64,000 nt of DNA from Ceratopteris richardii. Lineage: Eukaryota > Streptophyta > Polypodiopsida > Polypodiales > Pteridaceae. The DNA lies in the NCBI GenBank assembly GCA_020310875.1, contig CM035427.1:88218230-88282229 (forward strand). Reading direction: 5' to 3'. Under the pieces are notes generated by a model. It did no database searches. It was not told the origin of the DNA and saw only the letters and a list, made by a program, of their open reading frames with translations. The translations under genes were made by a program, and so were the position numbers. This document shows, piece after piece, positions 43,638 to 53,075 of this stretch. Positions within the stretch are counted from its first letter, which is position 1, and each line of letters starts with the position of its first letter.

Positions 43638-44067
43638 CTAATTTGCTATCGTGCAAAGTTTGCACTAACCATTTCAGCACAGGTTTTTCCTCCTCTATAT
43701 CATATTCCTCTCATCAAGAAGTGCATCAAGTAAATCTGCATTAGAAATGGAATGATCTACATCATCACATGAAACCTATAAAGGCTCAAAAATTGCCTCA
43801 TTTAGACCATCACTTAATTCTCCACCTATAAAAAGAGGAAGCAAAGTGTCATACAAATCTCTAGAGCTAACAAAAATCTCATTAGTACATGAAAGTAATG
43901 GTTGAATTGCATCTTCCACAAAAACAAGATCATGGCTTTCCAAGATGCATTTAGTCTATGGATGATATAGATGATAGCCTTTTCTTTATAAGAGACATGT
44001 TCTTTCTTTCACCAATTCCATTCTGTTGACGTGTTTATGGCACTGTACAATTTTTTTTATCTCACGT

Positions 44068-46181
44068 TGTGGTCAAGAATTGACATTCAAGTTTGAGCAC
44101 CATTACAAAGCTTCGAAACAATTCAAATGAAATATATTAATATAGTTAAAATTATGGTGAATTCTGGCCTTTAAAAACTCATTCTGCATATATTGAAGCA
44201 TGGAGACGCATGCGGAAGGCTCTGGAAGGGAAATCAACTTCGGCGGCTCCTCGCGGTGGCAACTAAGGGCTCTCTCCGAGCTAGGAGATCGAGGAAGGCT
44301 GGTATCGACTCATTGTTGATCAGGATAGATGAAATTTACGAAGGGGAGCATGACAATTACGGGGAACTACTGATTGGAGAGGAAGAGGAAGATATGCAAG
44401 GTAGAAATTAGATTAGAAAAGGAGCTACGTGTCTATTGACTATTTGTTTTTGGAGAGCATGCCGCTTCAGTAGATATGCAGAAAGAAGCTTCGCTCTCGA
44501 AGAATTTTTGTCATTAGAATGGTGGTTTTCATGGACCTAGAATGAAAAAGAGAAGGGATTCTTCTCGTCAATTTACGGATACTGCTGGATCTCTGGATTC
44601 CTGAACGGACAGCAGCAAGTAAGGTGCTGAACGTGTGGTCCTGTGCGGGAGGAAGCTCTTTTCATTGTAAATAGATTCATCAGCATGGGTTCAGAAAACG
44701 CTGCTGACAGACGTGGGTACCAGATTTGAGGGGAAGCGCTGAAGACAAAGGAGAGAGGAAATTCAGACTGAAAAGATATCAAAGGGTTGCGTGGAGAAGC
44801 AGGAACATCAAGGAAAGTAGAAACGGACAAAGGCTGAAGTTCTGACAGTACACAAATGAGAAAATTCATCTGATCGAAGATCAATGTATGATATTATTCT
44901 GGTGGTAGTTCACAAGGAGATGATCAGCGCAGCAGCTATACTTCCGATTCACACTTTCTAAGATGAAGCAACAATCATTCGAGGGAGGGAAATTCTGAAC
45001 TGACATGGATGATGCGGAATTCGTAAGTTTGTTAATACTACATGCATGTTCTCTATCAATTCAGACGCTTTGACATGGCATGCTCGTGGGAACTTTATGC
45101 TAATATGTGACAGTACAATCTTTCATGTATATAGTATAGTTTATTCTTAAGTCCTCTCTGATAATCATCATTTTTTTTAGTACTGTGAGAACACCGATTT
45201 AAGTTCTGTGTTCCTGATAACAGACTGTATGACAACCTTAAAACACTCGTAATGTTGCCACGGAATTCGTCACATTCATGTATCATTTGTGGAAACAGAA
45301 AAGCGCAGATTTAACAGATCGATATAACGCATCTGTTTGAAGCATTCATGTAAATGGGGAGTTTTTCGTTTCTACTTCTGTTTTGAGCATGACAATTACG
45401 GAAAACTACTGATAACTTTCGGGTAGGAGGAGGAAGTAGCAGAAGAGCTCAAGAATTTCGAAAGGCTGTTGTTGAGGAAAAGAAAACTCTTCTTGGAGGA
45501 AGAATTCCCATGGTAAGAGATGGTCGCTGCAGGTCGATGCCCAAGGACCTTAACCACAATTCATCACATGGAGAGGTCGCTGATTCCACCCATCCAAGGA
45601 CAGAAGGCTTATACTTGATCTAAGGGGGTGGACACTGAAGAGAGGAGCAACAAATAGAAATTATGACAGACGAAAAATTTTAGTCATGAGGAAATACGTG
45701 GAAGTCAATCTTTGCTGAGATTGGCAATAGGAGGTCGCGCATAGTGAAGCCGTCTACTAAACGTTCCGTGAGGGCTTGCTCCAACAAGTGTCTGATATAA
45801 TTTGATTCATCGACGAAGCATGTCACTTCCTCATCTCACATTTGATAGTTATCGTAAGATACATGTTCCGCCGAGCTTAATGACTTTTGGATTTTTTTTC
45901 ATGATGAAAAGAGATGAGTCGGGTGTCCTCTGTCTCTGTCATTGATTGTAGGTACTATAATTTCAGCCTTAGTTTCTGTAAAAAGTTTCCTTTTATGAAT
46001 TAGAGAACTTGGAGCTTGTACCTAAACCTTTAGCGCAAGTTTACAATAACTATGGCAGTGGAAGTGCAAACCTTCAGCCGTAGAGGGAAAAATATGTTCT
46101 TAAATGCAAATAAAAAGGAGTGATACACATGGGTAACCATACTCATTCAATTTCTCCTTCCTTTCCATGAAATCGACGACA
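44068..46181 (+). repeat. array LTR 1
   Basis: 2114 bp, TGTGGTCAAG to CGACGACA. Its left flank (CACGT, 44063-44067) adjoins broken copia copy C. It contains a short frame (44193-44411) that I do not regard as a gene, and a roughly 30-bp internal duplication (GAGCATGACAATTACGG at 44346 and 45385). Confidence 0.8.
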
Positions 46182-46185
46182 AACC

Positions 46186-46202
46186 TGGTGAACCCGACGT
46201 GA
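46186..46202 (+). other. primer-binding site candidate, unit 1
   Basis: TGGTGAACCCGACGTGA begins with the TGG expected opposite a tRNA CCA end, four bases after the LTR end. I cannot name the tRNA with confidence. Equivalent sites are at 52555-52571 and 58924-58940. Confidence 0.55.
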
Positions 46203-46251
46203 AAGGAGGGGGTGAGTGAGTTATAGAGCCACAAAGATTAGCATAATCAAA

Positions 46252-46695
46252 ATGGAAGATATCCTAGCTCAATTCCTACGCTTTCAAGAAGAAGATAGGC
46301 GTCAAAAAGCCATCCAATCACTTCATGAACGTCTAGTCAATCGATGTGGCTTTTTCAATGGAAAGAATGTCTCAAAGTTCTGCAAAGAATATGAACTCGA
46401 GGCCAAATATCTAGGTGTCGGATTAAGTCCGATGACGGAAAAAGAATTATGTGAAAACTTTATCTATGTGTCGGATTACGGCGTGCGAGACCAAATAATG
46501 CAAATAAATCAAACGACATGGTCCCAATACAAAGCGACACTCCTCAAGCAGTTTATGCTAGAGGATCTTGATAAAGTAACTCGTAGATCTTTCCTGAGGT
46601 GGGTTCATATACCCAAAGACCAGCCGATTCTCGAGATCAAAGAAGAGTTTGAGCGACAATATGATGATCTTCTGAGCACGATAAGAGGTGCATAA
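46252..46695 (+). CDS. gag-like protein, unit 1
   Basis: This is a 147-residue frame from the first ATG (MEDILAQFLRFQEEDRRQKA), 66 bp after the primer site. It has a gag-capsid-like helical pattern: FFNGKNVSKFCKEYELEAKY, then CENFIYVSDYGVRDQIMQI, then TWSQYKATLLKQFMLEDLDK. This resembles retrotransposon gag domains of the form F.G.....F...YE.E....GVS. There is no zinc knuckle. It would form or join a particle. The upstream in-frame GTG start is less likely. Confidence 0.7.
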   Translation: MEDILAQFLRFQEEDRRQKAIQSLHERLVNRCGFFNGKNVSKFCKEYELEAKYLGVGLSPMTEKELCENFIYVSDYGVRDQIMQINQTTWSQYKATLLKQFMLEDLDKVTRRSFLRWVHIPKDQPILEIKEEFERQYDDLLSTIRGA

Positions 46696-46706
46696 GTCAT
46701 GAAAGG

Positions 46707-49073
46707 GTGTCGTTGTTTCTTCGAACAATCGACGTTAAAGCCAGAGAGGAGTTAATTCCACTTCTACAAGATATAGACTCCGACTCAGGGCTCACAGAGG
46801 ATTGGACGCTTGTCCATGAAGCTGTGATGAGATATGTGAAGAAACAACAAACAATAGAAAAATTTTTAAACGATTGGCAAGCTGACATTTATGCAAATGA
46901 AGAAGATACACAAATTCCATGCATTTCAGAAACTAAAAATAATTTGCAAATCTATAGAATAATAGAAAACCCAGTTGGACATAAAGAATATATGCATGGA
47001 ATACACGTACATGCTTATGAAGGGGATCACTATAAAGAACCTATAAACATAAGTGATGCAATCTCTGAGGATTCAAGGTACCAAGAGCCTGTAGATACTT
47101 TGATTACATCTACAAATACTGTATATGCAAAAACCCCAATGATGGGAGCAAAGGAATATACGGAAGCTAAACAAAACAAAATCAAACCAATATCAAACAT
47201 AGAACAAAACAAAAATAAACAAAATGCACCAAGAAAACAACGTGAGGCTTCCTATAATCTGATAGACTCCTCACTTCTAAGGGATGATAATCAAACAAAC
47301 AAAGAGGCAAGATATGATAATAACCAAGATTTAAAGATATCTACCGGAAGTCGAGGTAATCAGAAAGAGATTGCAAATGAAATAACTCAAAATAATCCAG
47401 TGAATCCATGTGATGATCAAGCACAAGATGGTTCCTTAAAAGACGAAATCAAGCAATACTTGAACTATTTGATACCATCTAAGAGTGAAACATCTCTTGA
47501 AGCATATGATTCAAATATGAATCATGGCCAAATGACTAATTTGTATGAAGAGAATGCAAGGGAGCATGATGCTAATCAGGAGGGCATGCAAATTATGAGT
47601 CCTCTAAAGAATGGTATGTATGCCGATGGTGAAAAGCATGATGCTAAGCCTACTGATTGTTTAGATCAAGATCAAGAATGTGAAAAACTCTTGAGTGATA
47701 CCACATTAAATGAGTCGTTAGAGGTACAAGAGAGTGATCTGATTTATAGGTGTAAGAATGAGTTGTTGATTGAGCTTCAATATAATGATATGTATGTGAA
47801 CGATATTGTACTCCATGAAGAAGGACATATGAATGATCATGAGCGCGATGAGGATACTCCACTGATTACTCCTCTTTACATTGATATGAATGTTAAGAAT
47901 GATCATGTTCAGTTGAGTTCATATATCAAAGAAATCAAGCATGAAGTGGAAGATACAACGTTTAATGAGATGTATGATAAATATGATGTGTGCATAGCAT
48001 CAAAAGATATTGAATGTGAAACCGTTGAGTCAAATATTTGCATTGATGAAGCTAGATATAAATGTTACCAGATGGATGAAGTTTCAATTGACTCAAGCGT
48101 CTATGATGAGATATTCAGGTATGAAGTATTTGAGCAAGATTCAATGATAAAAGAAATGTATGAGGAGTGTGGCAAAAACACATCCTCTAAAGATAATAAA
48201 CAAGAAATAATTGAGATAGATAAAGAATCTGATGATGGCATCTTGAATAGGAAAGCTGATTTGACATCAAATTATATGTATATCTTTGAAAAGGACCAGG
48301 AGAATATAGATGAATGTAGATTTTCCAATGAATCTTACTTGGAGAAGCAAGAATTTAGTGATTTAGATGATCAAGATTTTCTTGATTGTGATGATATTGA
48401 GTTTCTTCATGATAATGGGAAAATGAATCTGGAAAAAGAAGAAGATGAGGAGTTCTTGGAGAGATTAGAGATAGAAGCAGATTCTATAATTGGTGGCACT
48501 CAAGTAAAAAAAAATCATGACAGTCTGAGTGATAAGTATGAGTATAAACTGCATTTAGAGTATGATGAACATCACCATTTAGAGTGTAAATCTTATGAAT
48601 GTATTCAAACCCTTAATGGCAATGAAGAAGAAAGATTGGATAATCATAATGGAAATGATGAAATCCTTTTAAATTATTTCATTCCTAAAATGGATCAAAA
48701 CATATGCATGATGGATTTGTTTGATGATGTTTTAAACACTCCAAATTTCAAAAATCTATATACATATGCTCATTTATCGTGTGCATCTTCATATGATGCA
48801 TTGGAGGGAGTTGTGAATAAAGGCAACTATGCTCAAATGATTGAATTATGGATTTTTGAATTTTTCAAGAGTTGTGTATGCCAAACATGCCACCAAGAGA
48901 TGGACAAGAAAGTGAAGTGGCTTGTACACATATCTAACTTGTTTAAGAATGCTACCTTGATTGATGCAGTTCAGAGATGGCTTCTTTTCAAGCACAGTTT
49001 CTTTGGTGAGTATGTTTTAAAGAAGGTGAGATTGAAGGAAGAATCTTTTTCAATAAAATTCCATAAAGCTTAA
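46707..49073 (+). CDS. long acidic protein of unknown function, unit 1 (788 codons)
   Basis: This is a 788-codon frame directly after gag. Its first 40 residues (SLFLRTIDVKAREELIPLLQ) have no ATG; the first ATG is at 46827. These residues look like a continuing helical gag-type segment. LTR elements often reach a second frame by programmed shift or read-through. Residues about 150-260 are K/N/Q-rich and polar. About 260-640 are strongly acidic with many D, E, Y and short C-containing motifs. About 680-788 look folded (MMDLFDDVLNTPNFKNLYTY, SCVCQTCHQEMDKKVKWLVH). No RT, protease, RNase H or integrase motif. The frame is open in all three units. Confidence 0.6.
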   Translation: MSLFLRTIDVKAREELIPLLQDIDSDSGLTEDWTLVHEAVMRYVKKQQTIEKFLNDWQADIYANEEDTQIPCISETKNNLQIYRIIENPVGHKEYMHGIHVHAYEGDHYKEPINISDAISEDSRYQEPVDTLITSTNTVYAKTPMMGAKEYTEAKQNKIKPISNIEQNKNKQNAPRKQREASYNLIDSSLLRDDNQTNKEARYDNNQDLKISTGSRGNQKEIANEITQNNPVNPCDDQAQDGSLKDEIKQYLNYLIPSKSETSLEAYDSNMNHGQMTNLYEENAREHDANQEGMQIMSPLKNGMYADGEKHDAKPTDCLDQDQECEKLLSDTTLNESLEVQESDLIYRCKNELLIELQYNDMYVNDIVLHEEGHMNDHERDEDTPLITPLYIDMNVKNDHVQLSSYIKEIKHEVEDTTFNEMYDKYDVCIASKDIECETVESNICIDEARYKCYQMDEVSIDSSVYDEIFRYEVFEQDSMIKEMYEECGKNTSSKDNKQEIIEIDKESDDGILNRKADLTSNYMYIFEKDQENIDECRFSNESYLEKQEFSDLDDQDFLDCDDIEFLHDNGKMNLEKEEDEEFLERLEIEADSIIGGTQVKKNHDSLSDKYEYKLHLEYDEHHHLECKSYECIQTLNGNEEERLDNHNGNDEILLNYFIPKMDQNICMMDLFDDVLNTPNFKNLYTYAHLSCASSYDALEGVVNKGNYAQMIELWIFEFFKSCVCQTCHQEMDKKVKWLVHISNLFKNATLIDAVQRWLLFKHSFFGEYVLKKVRLKEESFSIKFHKA

Positions 49074-50420
49074 AGGAATGTTTTTGTAAATAGGAATGTA
49101 TATATCTTATGTTTTTGCTTTGATTTGAAGAAAGACACACGAATCAAATCAATACATTGAAGATAGCGACTCAGAATGAAACAAGAAGAGGAGATTGGAT
49201 GCGATAAGCTCAAGCGGCTTCTGACTTCATACTGGTGAGATGTTATCACTTCAGTTTTTTCTTCTCTCTTGTATATGTGTATATAAAAAGACTGCATAAT
49301 TAAGCATATAATGCATATAGAAATGTATAAATAAGAAAATTAAGTAGACCAAAGATCTCGTACCACTAATAAGATTACATATGATGTATAAGGACTGAGA
49401 TTATACGAGGAAGATTAGAAGATGGACTAGAACTTTCGAGAACAAGACCGAGGAAGGTGAAGGGAAGACCTAGACTAAGTATTTGTATATACTAGTGTTT
49501 ATGAGCACTTGATGAGTGAGACACTTTGACTCCTGCTCTTGATCTCTCATCTGACCTAATCTTCAGACAGATTATATCTTGAGAAAAGAATTCTTATACC
49601 AGCCAACTATCTATATGTATGTGTATGTGTTGTTGGGTGCTGCGATGAGCTAGTAGGCGGGTGGAACTACCTTGGTCGGGTGATCAGGGCCACGGGCTGA
49701 CGCTAGTTGTGTCGTATGGCCTAACCTACATGTTGTTACGCGCTCATACAGGTTGATAGGCGGGTGGAGTCACTCTGACCGGGTGGTTAGAGCCACGAGC
49801 TGACGTTGATTTCGTATGAGGCTGACATTGTGAATCGTGCGCTATGTCGGGTCGGTAGATGGGTGGGCTAAATCTGGCCGGGTGGTCAGGTCCACGAGTC
49901 GCATCCGATTTCGACATAGGCCGAAAAGTGTGGAAAAATAAATAAATAAAAATAAAAGCAAAGATATAAAGGTTGAGCTGGGATAAAGAATTAAAATAAA
50001 GAAAAACAAAATAAAAATATGAGAAAAATAAGAAAAGGGTCTGAAGGGGCTTCAGATGATAGAAGATCAATAGGGAAGCCAGAAGTGAGTTTCATAAATC
50101 AAGTTAGTGAAGACTGGTATATGCAAATGCTTCGGATAGGCTACTAGATCTGACCGGGTCGAGTTAATGAAAGAGCTAAGAAGTTTTCGATTTACTCATG
50201 TGATTTCTAGTCTAAGTGCATTAATGTATTCTGATATGTTGTATGAGATGCTTTTGTCTACTTTCTTCTCTTAATTTATGGCAAGACTAATGCATTTTTA
50301 GGTTTCATGCATCAAGTTAAAATTTTCTTTAAGTCCTGTTTATATGCTATGACTACTTGATTCTTGCTTGTGTTTGATGTTATGTATGCAGGTTGGCGCA
50401 TCCAGAGGATGCACAGGTTT
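49074..50420 (+). other. 3' non-coding internal region, unit 1
   Basis: About 1.35 kb without a supported gene. It contains a TATA-like TATATAAAAAG at 49280-49290, a GC-richer triple subrepeat at 49640-49925, then AT-rich DNA up to the polypurine tract. The minus-strand frame at 49744-50070 is a by-product of the subrepeats. Confidence 0.6.
49640..49925. repeat. three diverged 100-bp subrepeats, unit 1
   Basis: Three copies start near AGGCGGGTGG at 49655 and 49758 and AGATGGGTGG at 49858. Each continues with (G)ACCGGGTGGTCAG, CCACGAG and a TTTCGTATG/TTTCGACAT block. They are GC-rich against an AT-rich background. Equivalents are at 56008-56293 and 62377-62662. Confidence 0.88.
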
Positions 50421-50432
50421 AGAGGGGGTGGA
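50421..50432 (+). other. polypurine tract, unit 1/LTR 2 junction
   Basis: AGAGGGGGTGGA directly before the TG start of LTR 2. Equivalent tracts are at 56790-56801 and 63159-63170. This fits the plus-strand primer of LTR elements. Confidence 0.82.
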
Positions 50433-52550
50433 TGTGGTCAAGAATTGACATTCAAGTTTGAGCACCATTACAAAGCTTCGAAACAATTCAAATGAAATAT
50501 ATTAATATAGTTAAAATTATGGTGAATTCTGGCCTTTAAAAACTCATTCTGCATATATTGAAGCATGGAGAGAACGCATGCGGAAGACTCTGGAAGGGAA
50601 ATCAACTTCGGCGGCTCCTCGCGGTGGCAACTAAGGGCTCTCTCCGAGCTAGGAGATCGAGGAAGGCTGGTATCGACTCATTGTTGATCAGGATAGATGA
50701 AATTTACGAAGGGGAGCATGACAATTACGGGGAACTACTGATTGGAGAGGAAGAGGAAGATATGCAAGGTAGAAATTAGATTAGAAAAGGAGCTACGTGT
50801 CTATTGACTATTTGTTTTTGGAGAGCATGCCGCTTCAGTAGATATGCAGAAAGAAGCTTCGCTCTCGAAGAATTTTTGTCATTAGAATGGTGGTTTTCAT
50901 GGACCTAGAATGAAAAAGAGAAGGGATTCTTCTCGTCAATTTACGGATACTGCTGGATCTCTGGATTCCTGAACGGACAGCAGCAAGTAAGGTGCTGAAC
51001 GTGTGGTCCTGTGCGGGAGGAAGCTCTTTTCATTGTAAATAGATTCATCAGCATGGGTTCAGAAAACGCTGCTGACAGACGTGGGTACCAGATTTGAGGG
51101 GAAGCGCTGAAGACAAAGGAGAGAGGAAATTCAGACTGAAAAGATATCAAAGGGTTGCGTGGAGAAGCAGGAACATCAAGGAAAGCAGAAACGGACAAAG
51201 GCTGAAGTTCTGACAGTACACAAATGAGAAAATTCATCTGATCGAAGATCAATGTATGATATTATTCTGGTGGTAGTTCACAAGGAGATGATCAGCGCAG
51301 CAGCTATACTTCCGATTCACACTTTCTAAGATGAAGCAACAATCATTCGAGGGAGGGAAATTCTGAACTGACATGGACGATGCGGAATTCGTAAGTTTGT
51401 TAATACTACATGCATGTTCTCTATCAATTCAGACGCTTTGACATGGCATGCTCGTGGGAACTTTATGCTAATATGTGACAGTACAATCTTTCATGTATAT
51501 AGTATAGTTTATTCTTAAGTCCTCTCTGATAATCATCATTTTTTTTTAGTACTGTGAGAACACCGATTTAAGTTCTGTGTTCCTGATAACAGACTGTATG
51601 ACAACCTTAAAACACTCGTAATGTTGCCACGGAATTCGTCACATTCATGTATCATTTGTGGAAACAGAAAAGCGCAGATTTAACAGATCGATATAACGCA
51701 TCTGTTTGAAGCATTCATGTAAATGGGGAGTTTTTCGTTTCTACTTCTGTTTTGAGCATGACAATTACGGAAAACTACTGATAACTTTTGGGTAGGAGGA
51801 GGAAGTAGCAGAAGAGCTCAAGAATTTCGAAAGGCTGTTGTTGAGGAAAAGAAAACTCTTCTTGGAGGAAGAATTCCCATGGTAAGAGATGGTCGCTGCA
51901 GGTCGATGCCCAAGGACCTTAACCACAATTCATCACATGGAGAGGTCGCTGATTCCACCCATCCAAGGACAGAAGGCTTATACTTGATCTAAGGGGGTGG
52001 ACACTGAAGAGAGGAGCAACAAATAGAAATTATGACAGACGAAAAATTTTAGTCATGAGGAAATACGTGGAAGTCAATCTTTGCTGAGATTGGCAATAGG
52101 AGGTCGCGCATAGTGAAGCCGTCTACTAAACGTTCCGTGAGGGCTTGCTCCAACAAGTGTCTGATATAATTTGATTCATCGACGAAGCATGTCACTTCCT
52201 CATCTCACATTTGATAGTTACCGTAAGATACATGTTCCGCCGAGCTTAATGACTTTTGGATTTTTTTTCATGATGAAAAGAGATGAGTCGGGTGTCCTCT
52301 GTCTCTGTCATTGATTGTAGGTACTATAATTTCAGCCTTAGTTTCTGTAAAAAGTTTCCTTTTATGAATTAGAGAACTTGGAGCTTGTACCTAAACCTTT
52401 AGCGCAAGTTTACAATAACTATGGCAGTGGAAGTGCAAACCTTCAGCCGTAGAGGGAAAAATATGTTCTTAAATGCAAATAAAAAGGAGTGATACACATG
52501 GGTAACCATACTCATTCAATTTCTCCTTCCTTTCCATGAAATCGACGACA
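50433..52550 (+). repeat. array LTR 2
   Basis: 2118 bp, differing from LTR 1 at about seven sites by eye including a few-base indel near 50575 and a T-run length. Confidence 0.8.
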
Positions 52551-52554
52551 AACC

Positions 52555-52571
52555 TGGTGAACCCGACGTGA
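52555..52571 (+). other. primer-binding site candidate, unit 2
   Basis: TGGTGAACCCGACGTGA, as in unit 1. Confidence 0.55.
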
Positions 52572-52620
52572 AAGGAGGGGGTGAGTGAGTTATAGAGCCA
52601 CAAAGATTAGCATAATCAAA

Positions 52621-52920
52621 ATGGAAGATATCCTAGCTCAATTCCTACGCTTTCAAGAAGAAGATAGGCGTCAAAAAGCCATCCAATCACTTCATGAACG
52701 TCTAGTCAATCGATGTGGCTTTTTCAATGGAAAGAATGTCTCAAAGTTCTGCAAAGAATATGAACTCGAGGCCAAATATCTAGGTGTCGGATTAAGTCCG
52801 ATGACGGAAAAAGAATTATGTGAAAACTTTATCTATGTGTCGGATTACGACGTGCGAGACCAAATAATGCAAATAAATCAAACGACATGGTCCCAATACA
52901 AAGCGACACTCCTCAAGTAG
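52621..52920 (+). pseudogene. gag-like protein, unit 2 (shorter, broken copy)
   Basis: The same gag-like protein as in units 1 and 3, but the open frame is only about 100 residues from the ATG. This copy looks broken. The rest of the gag sequence remains recognisable to about 53064. Confidence 0.7.
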
Positions 52921-53075
52921 TTTATGCTAGAGGATCTTGATAAAGTAACTCGTAGATCTTTCCTGAGGTGGGTTCATATACCCAAAGACCAGCCGATTCT
53001 CGAGATCAAAGAAGAGTTTGAGCGACAATATGATGATCTTCTGAGCACGATAAGAGGTGCATAAGTCATGAAAGG

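Larger units (their letters stand above)
41695..44060 (-). mobile_element. Ty1/copia copy C (truncated, decayed)
   Basis: The 3' LTR (41695-41929), polypurine block, RNase H, RT and part of integrase on the minus strand, same family as A and B. It ends within integrase near 44053, where the tandem array begins. Several breaks. Confidence 0.85.

Noticed and set aside
44193-44411. 72-73 codon frame repeated in each array LTR (also 50558, 56927, 63296)
   Set aside because: It sits early in the LTR, has no recognisable domain, and its repetition only reflects the array. I do not call it a gene.
49744-50070. 108-codon minus-strand frame with a repeated RGxxHPxRxxPPxYxP pattern, present in each unit
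   Set aside because: The pattern comes from the 100-bp subrepeats read on the antisense strand.
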